From positions 1 through 55,002 of IMG/VR virus record IMGVR_UViG_3300037245_001061: a DNA stretch of 55,002 nt. One strand, given 5' to 3'. How positions within the stretch are numbered: position 1 is the stretch's first letter; each line of letters begins with the position of its first letter. Under the pieces are notes generated by a model. The model worked only from the letters and a program-made list of their open reading frames with translations, made no database searches and had not been told where the DNA came from. Below, piece by piece: positions 1 through 8,320 of the stretch. This stretch comes from a virus. The position numbers and the translations under genes were made by a program.

Positions 1-1031
1 CCTATGTCCTCATCAGTGCCTCCTTGGACAACTGCCTCGAAGCTCTTAGGGGGGAGGCCACCACTACCCGTGTTATCCACTAAGGTGACGTTCTCCTCAG
101 CTGTGGCTGAGCTCACCCCTGAGACGTTATTCAGGGAGTCCCTGATAGCCTCTAGGGTACCTTTACTGGACGCCTGCTGGGATACTAATAGCCTAGCCCT
201 GAGCTCTGTATCTGTCTCAGTCTCCCTACCTACGATGTAGTCTTCTGAGTTAGAGGTGCTTACCCAGCCAGAGGTAGTGGTGATGATGCCAGTGACACTC
301 TCGGAGGGGGCTACTACCCCACTGATCTCCACAGAGGAGGCACTAGCGAAGACACTCACTGAGTCAGCTGAGATGTATGTAATAGATGATATGGATATGT
401 TATCATCGTCTGAGGTAGCTATAGTTAGCTCATCAGTGACACCATCTACTGTTAGAGTCCAAGTAGCAGAAGTGTATGTAACATCGTTATATGCCTTAAG
501 GCCGGCTACGATCTCAGCGGCTGTGGCACTTGCATCAGAGGTGAATGTAACAACATTACCATTGATAGTTAATGTGTACTCTGTGGTATCCAACACTTGC
601 TTGACTGTGTAGATGGAGGACACACAAGAGCCCACATTCAAGACTGTGGTGGTGTCTATGGTGAACCTATCCCCATTGATGGGGTTCTGTATGATACTCC
701 CTTGGGTGATAGATGCACCCTCAGTACCCGTAAGTAACTGGAACTCCGTAGTGGATGCTGTCCCAGCTATCCGTGTGATACTGATCAATGCTGCTAGGTT
801 ATCTAGGGAGACACCTTCTGCAGTGAGGGGGTTGAAGGCGTCATATACTGCTTGGCCTAGATCCCACTGGGACTGCAGTGGGGTGCCTACTGTGGTGTTG
901 AGCTGGCCCAATACCTCGTCACTCTCTGTGGAGATATTGCTATCAATAAACTCCTTCTCATACCCCTCTAGGTCAGAGATAACCTCTGATAGTACCTTTG
1001 TAGTAAATCCTGTGCTGTCTAATCCTGCCAT
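1..1031 (-). CDS. Baseplate J-like protein (partial, runs off the left edge)
   Basis: The minus frame opens with ATG at 1031 behind a GGAGGGG ribosome site and stays open to position 1, so about 343 residues are visible and the C-terminus is missing. Near the N-terminus it has the long helical start and the 'TPLQSQWDLGQAVYDAF' stretch typical of gp47/J-type baseplate wedge proteins. Around residues 230-330 it has the 'SETDTELRARLL..NVSGV' pattern of the family. The middle carries an inserted beta-rich domain. The protein would form the wedge that surrounds the tail tube base, together with the gp25-like gene just upstream (15 bp gap). The family assignment rests on these motifs and on position. 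Confidence 0.85.
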   Translation of the reverse strand, partial: MAGLDSTGFTTKVLSEVISDLEGYEKEFIDSNISTESDEVLGQLNTTVGTPLQSQWDLGQAVYDAFNPLTAEGVSLDNLAALISITRIAGTASTTEFQLLTGTEGASITQGSIIQNPINGDRFTIDTTTVLNVGSCVSSIYTVKQVLDTTEYTLTINGNVVTFTSDASATAAEIVAGLKAYNDVTYTSATWTLTVDGVTDELTIATSDDDNISISSITYISADSVSVFASASSVEISGVVAPSESVTGIITTTSGWVSTSNSEDYIVGRETETDTELRARLLVSQQASSKGTLEAIRDSLNNVSGVSSATAEENVTLVDNTGSGGLPPKSFEAVVQGGTDEDI

Positions 1032-1045
1032 ATCCCCTCCAGAGA

Positions 1046-1435
1046 TTAAAGTGTGATAGTATCTGTGGTACTTATTACTTCACCACTTTCTATTTGTGCA
1101 GAGAACTGGATAGTTAAGCTCTCTCCTGTGTTGTTGACTGCAGAGGAGTACTCTGTTATACTGACCACGCCATCTACGCTGAGGATTGCTTCCCTCATGT
1201 AGGTATCGAAGATATCCTTAGGGATACGATCCCCTAGGAGTTGTACTGAGTTGTTATCATTCTCAAGGTAAGGTACCCCTAAGTTAATGTCAGCGAAGTA
1301 TTCCCCCTTGAATGCCCTTAAGGTGATCTGTACCTTCTGCCTAATAACTGTCTGTAGGTCAGGGGTAAGTCTTAGCTGTCCATTGGTGAGGTCTAGGTCA
1401 CCACTACCATCCAACAGTAAATCTACGAATGCCAT
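1046..1435 (-). CDS. Baseplate wedge protein, gp25/W-like
   Basis: 129 residues, the usual size for gp25-like proteins. It shows the 'LTPDLQTVIRQKVQITLRAFKGEYFADINLGVPY' type of core, in which a QRI/RQK helix precedes an F-x-GEYF-D strand and 'GVPY'. This is characteristic of the gp25/lysozyme-like baseplate family (a lysozyme-like fold without catalysis in wedge proteins). It sits between the spike genes and the J-like gene, the normal order in Mu/P2-style baseplate clusters. Confidence 0.85.
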   Translation of the reverse strand: MAFVDLLLDGSGDLDLTNGQLRLTPDLQTVIRQKVQITLRAFKGEYFADINLGVPYLENDNNSVQLLGDRIPKDIFDTYMREAILSVDGVVSITEYSSAVNNTGESLTIQFSAQIESGEVISTTDTITL

Positions 1436-1444
1436 AGGGGTTCC

Positions 1445-1654
1445 TTATGGTACGTTGGGTGTGCCTGTCTCACCGTTAATGCCGGTGTGAGTGTGGACAT
1501 CGAAGTTAGTGGATATCCAAGCGTTAACCTCCTCGGAGATGGCATCACATAGTGCTTCCATATACTTGTCATCTGTTATAGGGTCACTGCCATGTGCGGC
1601 TATAGTGTTGGCTACAACCTTCGCTAGGAGTGTCGCCCCTGTAATATCTGTCAT
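1445..1654 (-). CDS. Small baseplate protein with C-terminal HTH motif
   Basis: 69 residues. The N-terminal half is helical. The C-terminus reads HTHTGINGETGTPNVP. His-x-His pairs followed by Gly/Pro-rich ends occur in phage spike proteins, where they bind a metal near the tip. Between a spike gene and the gp25-like gene, this could be a tip or accessory baseplate component. The role is inferred from position and the His motif only. Confidence 0.55.
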   Translation of the reverse strand: MTDITGATLLAKVVANTIAAHGSDPITDDKYMEALCDAISEEVNAWISTNFDVHTHTGINGETGTPNVP

Positions 1655-1658
1655 ATGA

Positions 1659-2372
1659 TTATGCCTGTAGTGTCTCTAATTGCGTTATCAGTGCTTGTAT
1701 AGCTGCCTGCTCTATCTTAGGCTTAGGGCCATAGTAGGTGAGGGTAGTAGCATCATTAATAGCCTGTAGGATCTGTACTAGGATGTCCACCAGCTCCACA
1801 CCAGAGTCATTAGTAACACTAAATGTAGTGGAGGTAGTCCCTGCGACAACACCTTCAGCAGCGAAGTTTATATCCCCACTAGTAGTGAGGTTAACCCCAT
1901 TGCCATTCTCCTCTGAGCGGAACTTAAAGGATGAGTTATTAAACTTAATCTCCATATCCACTGGGTCAGGCTTAAGGCTGTTAGCCGTAGGGTAGAGCCC
2001 TGTGATGGCCACTGCATCCGATTGGTTAAATGACCTAGCTACCTCCGGGGTAATCTGCCCCCCAGTGCTCTCCAGCCAGTTCTCTATGCTATACTTATTG
2101 AAGACTAGGAGTACTGTATCTCCTACAGCCACAGGGAAGCTTATCATGCCTCCACCTCCACTAGGGAACATCACAGGGACGTTCTCTAGGAGGGCTGGTG
2201 CTGATAGGTAGTACCTATCCTCGTAGAGTTTGTTAATGGAGGGCCTTACATCTATAAGGCTATCCTCTTGGAATCTAGCCACCCCTATTACTTCTGCTGG
2301 GATAGCTGTGTATACGTGGTTATCTAGGTAGCTGGCTATGTGCCTAACTATCCCATCATTAAAATCTGGCAC
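1659..2372 (-). CDS. Baseplate spike (Gp138-type OB-fold puncturing protein)
   Basis: 237 residues. It begins with a helix and then 'YTAIPAEVIGVARFQEDSLIDVRPSINKLY', the OB-fold entry typical of Gp138-like membrane-piercing proteins, followed by 'PVMFPSGGGGMISFPVAVGDTVLLVF', the conserved strand pair of this fold. The C-terminal part (about 140-237) is rich in small and polar residues and likely forms the trimeric beta-helix shaft. It lies directly after the hub gene, the normal order hub-spike-gp25-J. Confidence 0.8.
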   Translation of the reverse strand: MPDFNDGIVRHIASYLDNHVYTAIPAEVIGVARFQEDSLIDVRPSINKLYEDRYYLSAPALLENVPVMFPSGGGGMISFPVAVGDTVLLVFNKYSIENWLESTGGQITPEVARSFNQSDAVAITGLYPTANSLKPDPVDMEIKFNNSSFKFRSEENGNGVNLTTSGDINFAAEGVVAGTTSTTFSVTNDSGVELVDILVQILQAINDATTLTYYGPKPKIEQAAIQALITQLETLQA

Positions 2373-2381
2373 TTAATCCCC

Positions 2382-3440
2382 CTAGGATGGTAGTATCTGT
2401 TTCTTACACTCCACAACGGTATCCCACTTGGAGCCTTCTAAATCTAGTACATGGCGTAGAGATGATATCTCATACTGACCACTAAGGTCTCCCACCTCTA
2501 CTAACTTGACAGTCTTCTCTGGGGAGATATCCCCATTGAGGTACGTGGAGAATGATACCCCGTTGAGCTGCTCTTTCTCTGTAGTGAAGTTAGTGGATGA
2601 GTCTGTCAGCTGGCTGAGGTTCTCTTTGATATTGTTGGCATTGACCTCTACTACATCCACATCCTTAGCAACAAAGCTCTTAGGCTCAATAAAGAGCCTC
2701 CCCTTGGCTGTGTAGCTTCTATAGTTAATGGCGTTACACAGCTTGGCTACTTGCTCAAAGAACTTACCATCGATAATCCACCCCTTGAGGGACTTCTTAT
2801 CTAGGTTGAAATCTGCCCTCAGGGGTATCTCAGCATCCTCTGGGAGGAAGTTACCCTGAGGGACACCAGCGGAGGCTGCTATAACAAAGATCCTCTCTAG
2901 GTTCTGCCTGAAGGTGTTACTTGAGGGGAGTGTCTCTACATGCCTGAAGGTCTTCTTCAGTGTGTAGGAGTCCCCGCAGTACAGGGTTGTGATTGTGTCT
3001 GCCCCGTTCTTTGTGGTAATCTTAGTACTTATCTGCCCTATGAAGAGTGTGGGGAGGTCATCCCCATCCTTCTCGTACCCCGCTTGGAGCTTTATGGTAG
3101 CCTCCTCTTTGAGGTACTGGTCAGTCTCCTTACTAACATTGTATAATGTTATGGTTGCCTGCTGGGGAGTGGCTGAGACCACATCCTTCTCATATACGAT
3201 GGTGGCTTGCATGTTCAACTCAGAGATCACTTGTGCATCATTGTTAGTGAACACGTAGTCAAAGTATGCTGGGTTGGAGTTTAGTGCAGGGTCTATCTTC
3301 AGTGGATAGATGTATGTGGGGCCTACTGGGTTCTCATACACCCCCTGTACAGCACTAGGGGTCTTAGTTCTTATGGTCTTCTCTGGGTGAGCTATAGAGA
3401 GGGAGTATCTCCTCTTGTAGGCTAAGTTACTATCTGCCAT
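2382..3440 (-). CDS. Baseplate hub protein (gp27/late control D-like)
   Basis: 352 residues. It contains 'ATITLYNVSKETDQYLKEEATIKLQAGY' and 'LFIGQISTKITTKNGADTITTLYCGD', the strand pattern of the hub proteins that cap the tail tube and hold the spike. The C-terminal 'YEISSLRHVLDLEGSKWDTVVECKK' resembles the end of gpD-like hubs. It has only two bases between it and the plug-like gene upstream and is followed by the spike. Confidence 0.7.
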   Translation of the reverse strand: MADSNLAYKRRYSLSIAHPEKTIRTKTPSAVQGVYENPVGPTYIYPLKIDPALNSNPAYFDYVFTNNDAQVISELNMQATIVYEKDVVSATPQQATITLYNVSKETDQYLKEEATIKLQAGYEKDGDDLPTLFIGQISTKITTKNGADTITTLYCGDSYTLKKTFRHVETLPSSNTFRQNLERIFVIAASAGVPQGNFLPEDAEIPLRADFNLDKKSLKGWIIDGKFFEQVAKLCNAINYRSYTAKGRLFIEPKSFVAKDVDVVEVNANNIKENLSQLTDSSTNFTTEKEQLNGVSFSTYLNGDISPEKTVKLVEVGDLSGQYEISSLRHVLDLEGSKWDTVVECKKQILPS

Positions 3441-3442
3441 GG

Positions 3443-3787
3443 TTAGCCCTCTAGGAGTTCTGCTATCTCTGCATTAGTGAGATAGGTTAGTACGTAGGCC
3501 TTGTTGGAGCCTAGGTTATTAAAGTCTATGTTGTCGTCTGTCTGCCTAAACTTAGTGCAAACTATATCCCCAGTGGAGAACCCCGGTAACCTAAACCTAG
3601 TGAAGAAGGCTATATTCTCCACAACCTTGATCCCGAGCTTGATAGCGTTACCGGAGGAGTCATAGACATCAAACCTCCACCCTTCATCCCTACTGTTGAA
3701 TTTGTACTCTATGGTGTAGGAGAGACCACCTAGGGTGTTTCTAATCTCTGAGTGTGCGTGACTTGGTACTGGTATAGTTAATGGCAT
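3443..3787 (-). CDS. Baseplate plug-like protein
   Basis: 114 residues. 'LGGLSYTIEYKFNSRDEGWRFDVYDSSGNAIKLGIKVVENIAFFTRFRLPGFSTGDIVC' matches the compact pattern (tyrosine strand, W-x-x-D-x-YD, G-i-x-vv, R-x-R) that I know from baseplate 'plug' proteins of contractile phages. Those are usually about 110 residues and precede the hub gene, as here. The family name is from memory of this pattern; no search was done. Confidence 0.6.
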   Translation of the reverse strand: MPLTIPVPSHAHSEIRNTLGGLSYTIEYKFNSRDEGWRFDVYDSSGNAIKLGIKVVENIAFFTRFRLPGFSTGDIVCTKFRQTDDNIDFNNLGSNKAYVLTYLTNAEIAELLEG

Positions 3788-3803
3788 ACTTCCTCCGTTA
3801 CCC

Positions 3804-4415
3804 CTAGAACCCTAGGTAAGTTATCTCTTGGCCTCTATGTACTAGGGGGTCTTGTGGCGGTTCTGGCTCATCAGGCACTGCACCAGAGATAACCTTGTCA
3901 GAGGCTTCCTTCTCTATAGACTCATCTACGTCTATAAGTACTGTCTTAGTGACACTCCGGGTAGCTACTCTTATCTGCTTAAACGCCATCTGTATATCAA
4001 ATGCTGAGAGAGTCCCCCCACTATGTACCGCAGTACCTACTTCCCCGGATTGACTGAAGACTAGCGCGGTAAACACGCAATCATTAAGTACCTCTAAGCT
4101 GCCGGTGCAACCGACGGAGAACGTATTCCCGCTTTTCTGTAGTGCTACCAGCCTCTCTGACCAGTGCTTGGTGTAACTATCCCCAGAGACTAATGAGTGG
4201 GCACTGGGTTGGAAAGTGTTTATATCAGTGATAACACCCCTGAGGCTCACTACAGTGTTTCTCACAACGTAGTGGTCAGATGCTATGAATCCAGCCTCTA
4301 CCTTCGAATCCGTAGTCTCTCCACTGAGGGTGTAAGTCATCCCTGTGGTGGAGTCCAGCGTGTAGACAATGCCGTCTTGAGTCAGTATGTAGTACTGCTC
4401 TGTGATTTCTGCCAT
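3804..4415 (-). CDS. Tail/baseplate protein between tape measure and plug
   Basis: 203 residues, beta-rich. The segment 'GFIASDHYVVRNTVVSLRGVITDINTFQPSAHS' resembles the N-terminal beta-sandwich of distal-tail-type proteins, which have a conserved 'H-x-V-x-x-x-x-V-x-L-x-G-x-I-T-D' run. The end is acidic and proline-rich, 'PDEPEPPQDP'. It sits immediately after the tape measure, where the first hub-adjacent ring component normally lies. The exact family is unclear. Confidence 0.5.
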   Translation of the reverse strand: MAEITEQYYILTQDGIVYTLDSTTGMTYTLSGETTDSKVEAGFIASDHYVVRNTVVSLRGVITDINTFQPSAHSLVSGDSYTKHWSERLVALQKSGNTFSVGCTGSLEVLNDCVFTALVFSQSGEVGTAVHSGGTLSAFDIQMAFKQIRVATRSVTKTVLIDVDESIEKEASDKVISGAVPDEPEPPQDPLVHRGQEITYLGF

Positions 4416-4423
4416 AGTGGTTC

Positions 4424-6556
4424 CTAATTAGTTATAGCTGAGGACAGTCCCATACTAGCAGCCATAGAATCAGCTACGTGCTGACCGAACTGGTTTGCAT
4501 CGGCACCCGCAGGGGCTGTGACATTTACCTCCAGCCTCTCTATAGTCGTGTTAGTGCTCTTGTCTGTGCTTGTGGTAGTAGCCCCGCTGTCGTCACTGCC
4601 TCCGTAGAGGGAGTTAACACCAATCGCAGCTACTAACCCTACACCAGCTAGTGCGGCGGCACCTAGAGCTATACTGGCACCACTGGTAGCAAAAGCATTA
4701 AGTATGGATATCTCTAACATGAGTATCCTAACAGTCTCCCACAAGCTGATCATTGCAGGGAGGCCCTTGGTTACAAGCCACCCTACCCCGGTCACCAGAC
4801 TACTGGCCCCCCATATAGCCGCTACAATACCTATGACCACTCCCAACGTCTCGAAGCCAGTAACAAGGCTATCTCCATCACCGCTAACTAGGCCCAGTAG
4901 CTCTGCCACCTTACCTATAATTATATTGAGTCCCTCAAATAGGGGGGCGAATACCTTACCTATACCATTGAGGATGCCACTGACGGCTATGGTCAATCCT
5001 ACAATAGCCGCTCCTAGCGTTTTAATGATAGGAGCGTAAGTGGTTAGTACAGCTGTAAGCTGCTTTATTATAAGGGCTGTTGATTCCCTCATACCTCCAG
5101 AGAAGACCTCATCCACAGCAATCTGCATCTGGCCTTGGAATCTTCCGATCTCTGCTCGTACACTCTCCAGACCAGCTTGCAAGGCTCCTGTCTCACGGAC
5201 GGTAGCCCTAAGCTCTTTAGCAAAGGGTACGATAAACTCTTTTGCGGATAGTCCACCACTCTCTACTAGCCTCTCGAACTCAGCTAGTTCCATGTTCATG
5301 GCTTCTGCACCGATGATCATGGCGGGGAATTGCTCACCCATCTGCCTACCAAGTTCCTCCCGGGATACCCTACCTTTCGATATGATCTGACCCATGGCTA
5401 ATAGAACTAAGTTGGCCTGCTCTGCATCCAATCCAAAGGCTGTAGCAGCCTCTGCACCTGACAGGAGTATCTCTCTAGTATCCTCTAGGTTTATGTTTGC
5501 AGCTCTGGCACCAATACCTATCTTACGGTAACCATCAGACAGTGTAGACAAGCCCACACCTAGCTCTAGTGAGGTTGACTTGAGAAACTCGAAGTCAGCC
5601 GCTGCTTGGTCTGCATCAGCGGACACAGCGATTAACGATGCCTTAATGGAATCCAACTCTACAGCTGTCCTGAAGAAAGCCCTGCCCCCCTCGATGGCTG
5701 CGAAGACAGAAATGTAGCTACGAGCCAAGTTATGCATAGATGATGTGAGGCTATTGGCAGCAAACTTCTGGCTGTTCATAGCCCTATTCTGTCTGGCTAT
5801 CTCATTGGTGGTGGCTGTAACTGATGTCTTTAGCGCAAACATCTGCTCACGGTAAGCCCGTAAGCCTTTAGCATCCTTAGCCTGTAATGATGCAGCCCTT
5901 AGCTGTCTGGCTTGGGCTACTAGTGTGGCGTACTCCCTATGGGTCTCTTTGACCTTGCTAGATATCTTACTCTCTATGGAGAATATCTCGAAGTCTAGCC
6001 TTTGCTTTCGGAGCAACCAAGCCTCACCCTCTGCAGCAGTGGCCTTAGTAGTGCGGGCCAGAGCTTTCTTGGTAGCAAGCTCCTTTGCAGCAAGCCTTGC
6101 AGCGACACGCTCACTAGCAACACGCTCCCTAGAGGACTGTGCCAGAGCCGCCTCTACCTTTGCCTTTTCCGCACTAGCTGCACGGCCCTTATCGGCAGTT
6201 GCCGCATTAAGAGACCTACGCTTGTTTATGAGTCTAGTGAGCTCCGCATTTTGCTTCTGCATGGAAGCTAAGTTATTACTTGCTGCTTTCCGTCCAGTCT
6301 CTATGCCTAGCTTTTGGGCATCATCCCTCACTTTGATCAGCCTAGTGTTCTCTTTGAATAACCTAAGCTCTCTGTTCTGGGCCTTACTGACGGCTCCTGC
6401 GGCAGCAGCGGAGGTGCCTCCGAGAGATGCTGGGGTAGCCCTCCCTTGGATAGTTGCTAGCTTCCTTAAGACTTTCTCTACATGGGCAGCTGACTTGTTG
6501 AATCCAGTTAAGTCCCAGTCTACCCCTACCGTCCAATTACCGAACTCGTCAGCCAT
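4424..6556 (-). CDS. Tail tape measure protein
   Basis: 710 residues. The N-terminal 250 residues are Ala/Lys/Arg-rich coiled coil. Residues of about 290-460 contain the tape-measure core ('LGVGLSTLSDGYRKIGIGAR..NINLEDTREILLSGAEAATAFGLDAEQANLVLLAMGQIISKGRVSREELGRQMGEQFPA'). The C-terminal third has several hydrophobic segments (around 520-640), as expected for a protein ejected into the membrane. It follows the frameshifted chaperone gene. The protein sets tail length, and 710 residues implies a tail of about 100 nm by the usual rule (inference). Confidence 0.92.
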   Translation of the reverse strand: MADEFGNWTVGVDWDLTGFNKSAAHVEKVLRKLATIQGRATPASLGGTSAAAAGAVSKAQNRELRLFKENTRLIKVRDDAQKLGIETGRKAASNNLASMQKQNAELTRLINKRRSLNAATADKGRAASAEKAKVEAALAQSSRERVASERVAARLAAKELATKKALARTTKATAAEGEAWLLRKQRLDFEIFSIESKISSKVKETHREYATLVAQARQLRAASLQAKDAKGLRAYREQMFALKTSVTATTNEIARQNRAMNSQKFAANSLTSSMHNLARSYISVFAAIEGGRAFFRTAVELDSIKASLIAVSADADQAAADFEFLKSTSLELGVGLSTLSDGYRKIGIGARAANINLEDTREILLSGAEAATAFGLDAEQANLVLLAMGQIISKGRVSREELGRQMGEQFPAMIIGAEAMNMELAEFERLVESGGLSAKEFIVPFAKELRATVRETGALQAGLESVRAEIGRFQGQMQIAVDEVFSGGMRESTALIIKQLTAVLTTYAPIIKTLGAAIVGLTIAVSGILNGIGKVFAPLFEGLNIIIGKVAELLGLVSGDGDSLVTGFETLGVVIGIVAAIWGASSLVTGVGWLVTKGLPAMISLWETVRILMLEISILNAFATSGASIALGAAALAGVGLVAAIGVNSLYGGSDDSGATTTSTDKSTNTTIERLEVNVTAPAGADANQFGQHVADSMAASMGLSSAITN

Positions 6557-6560
6557 CTAT

Positions 6561-6880
6561 CTATCCCCTCTTCTCTTTAGCTTCGTTATCTTTGTGTACT
6601 GCTTCTTCCACTGCATCCCACATAGTGATCATCTCGTCTAGCTCCAATACCTCAGGAAGGCTCCACTCCCACATAAGCATCTGTGGGTTGGTACATGCTG
6701 GGGGACAGTTCTTACTCTTCACTATGTTATAGAAGAACCACTTGGCACCAGATTCATCATCGTTGAGAGTGGATGTTCTCTCTATGTCTCTGATGACTCT
6801 TCTGACGTTGTGCGCCGTGGCATCAGATTTTGTATCACAGCGGGGATGCCTGTAACCCTCTCCATGATATACACGATAAA
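6561..6880 (-). CDS. Frameshift extension of the tail assembly chaperone (GT-type)
   Basis: This frame has no own start but is open from the slippery run at 6878-6884 to TAG at 6561-6563, just before the tape-measure ATG. A -1 shift at the heptamer continues as YRVYHGEGYRHPRC and ends in a cysteine- and acid-containing domain ('AKWFFYNIVKSKNCPPACTNPQ', then '..EEAVHKDNEAKEKRG'). The fused product would be about 245 residues. This G/GT layout is nearly universal before tape-measure genes in long-tailed phages. Confidence 0.75.
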
Positions 6881-7294
6881 AAAATCTTTATAGTTCACCT
6901 CCAATGCCCACTCCAATAGGAAGGCCACTGAGGCTACATCTCCACGGAGGAAGTCTGGGTCGTCTAGGTTAATTGCTACGCCATCTAGGGTAGCTCCACC
7001 CAGCAGTAACCTGATTACTTCCTCTATGTCTATATTCCCTAGGCCGCTACTAAGGAGCACACTGATCTGTGTGAATACAGACCTATCCTCTGGGAAGATA
7101 TCTTCAAAGTTCTGTACACCATCCCCGACACTACCTATCGCTGGGAGTAGTTGTCTCATTAGCTTAAAGCCGAGCATATACCCCGGCAGGCCTGACATAC
7201 GGTTGATGGTAAACGCTTTGCCATTAATGGTCTTACTGACAGTGCCGCTCTTGGCCTCTGCTTGTGCTGCAATAGCACCAAATCCTGTACTCAT
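6782..7294 (-). CDS. Tail assembly chaperone (short form, G-type)
   Basis: 170 residues in the zero frame. The helical body 'PGYMLGFKLMRQLLPAIGSVGDG...' and the position between tube and tape measure fit the G-type chaperone that coats the tape measure before tube polymerisation. It ends at TAG 6782, about 100 bases downstream of a slippery T-run, so ribosomes that slip make the long form. No catalytic motif is expected or seen. Confidence 0.75.
   Translation of the reverse strand: MSTGFGAIAAQAEAKSGTVSKTINGKAFTINRMSGLPGYMLGFKLMRQLLPAIGSVGDGVQNFEDIFPEDRSVFTQISVLLSSGLGNIDIEEVIRLLLGGATLDGVAINLDDPDFLRGDVASVAFLLEWALEVNYKDFFIVYIMERVTGIPAVIQNLMPRRTTSEESSET
6878..6884 (-). promoter_or_regulatory. 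-1 programmed frameshift site T TTT TTT
   Basis: On the minus strand the codons GAT TTT TTT ATC contain seven T in a row, in the X XXY YYZ register for simultaneous slippage. After a -1 shift the new frame is open for more than 100 codons up to the tape measure. Position, register and downstream open frame together make this a probable functional site. Confidence 0.75.
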
Positions 7295-7315
7295 AGTTAA
7301 TCCCTCCGAGGATCG

Positions 7316-7822
7316 TTAAGGTAGTGCAGTCAGTGAGGTTAACAACTGCCTCACCGTAGATTGTGAAGTCTGTGGCAACTGTATGTGCCTGTTATATGAT
7401 ATTCTGTTGGAGTAGAGTACCCACTCCCTTGTCCCCTCAGAGGCTAACTTGCCAAAGGAAACATTTGGTTGACTCTGTATGATTACATCGTTTATCTTAA
7501 GGTTGAATGTCCCTGATGCATCATCTATAGTAATGCTCCCTTGGGAGATCTCTCCGGGGTTCTGCTCTTGGTGGGCTACTATCTCTTGGAGCCACACATT
7601 ACCAAGGCTACCCTGCTGGAAGCTCAAGGTTACAGTACCTGATGAGTCGAACTTGGGGAGGACAGAGTTGCCCCCGTCTATCCCCTTCCGTACAATAACT
7701 TCCGGTGAAGCTATGTCCACCGTGACAAACGACCCACTAGAGAACCCAGTGAGGCGTGTTGCATTTCCCCCATTCCACCAAGATACTTGTACCTTAGCTG
7801 GGTTATATAAATAGTGAGCCAT
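7316..7822 (-). CDS. Tail tube protein (DUF3277-like), second copy
   Basis: 168 residues. 'YLYNPAKVQVSWWNGGNATRLTGFSSGSFVTVDIASPEVIVRKGIDGGNSVLPKFDSSGTVTLSFQQGS' parallels the neighbouring gene at 7833-8309 nearly motif for motif (Y-N-P-x-K-V, L-x-G-F, SFVTV/SFITI, D-x-S/T-GT-x-x-x-FQQGS). This is the DUF3277-type tube fold found downstream of DUF3383 sheaths. The two copies are diverged paralogues with an 11-bp gap; one may form the tube and the other an initiator or minor ring. Confidence 0.75.
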   Translation of the reverse strand: MAHYLYNPAKVQVSWWNGGNATRLTGFSSGSFVTVDIASPEVIVRKGIDGGNSVLPKFDSSGTVTLSFQQGSLGNVWLQEIVAHQEQNPGEISQGSITIDDASGTFNLKINDVIIQSQPNVSFGKLASEGTREWVLYSNRISYNRHIQLPQTSQSTVRQLLTSLTALP

Positions 7823-7832
7823 TTGTCAATCC

Positions 7833-8309
7833 TTATGCGATTAAGCTACCAGCGAATGATGCGAATGTAGCCACATCCTCGTCTAACCCTGCTGGGGTAC
7901 CAGTCATAATGATCTCTTCACACCACCACTCCCATACTCGGCTGTTAAGCTCTGTGCCTTGTGTGATAGTTGCAGCCTTCATTAGGAGACAACCCTTACA
8001 TTGGGCGAAGATACTACCTGATTCATCAATGATAGTGATGTCACCAATGACAGGGTTACCAGCGTCAGACTCTGCTACTGCAGCTCCTAACTGACGGCTA
8101 GTGTCACTCCCCTGTTGGAAGTCCATAGAGAGGGTACCAGTACGGTCAGGGCTTAAGCTGATCTCTGGGTCACCGTCACCACCTACATCACCCGGCACAA
8201 TAAGGTCGGAGGTACGTTCGATAGTAATGAATGAGTCCTTAGCAAAGCCCTTGAGCCTCACACCAGACCAAGAGGCCACAACCTTTCTGGGATTATATGT
8301 ATATGCCAT
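7833..8309 (-). CDS. Tail tube protein (DUF3277-like), first copy
   Basis: 158 residues. 'YTYNPRKVVASWSGVRLKGFAKDSFITIERTSD' then 'ISLSPDRTGTLSMDFQQGSDTSRQLGAAV' is the tube signature, in which a central GT-x-S/T-x-x-x-QQGS strand precedes helix and strand. It directly follows the sheath gene, where the major tube protein is normally encoded. It is therefore the better candidate for the major tube subunit. Confidence 0.78.
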   Translation of the reverse strand: MAYTYNPRKVVASWSGVRLKGFAKDSFITIERTSDLIVPGDVGGDGDPEISLSPDRTGTLSMDFQQGSDTSRQLGAAVAESDAGNPVIGDITIIDESGSIFAQCKGCLLMKAATITQGTELNSRVWEWWCEEIIMTGTPAGLDEDVATFASFAGSLIA

Positions 8310-8320
8310 GTATCAGCTCC

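Noticed and set aside
5925-6641. Plus-strand ORF of 238 codons opposite the tape measure
   Set aside because: Antisense shadow of the Ala-rich coiled-coil part of the tape measure; no ribosome site or operon context.
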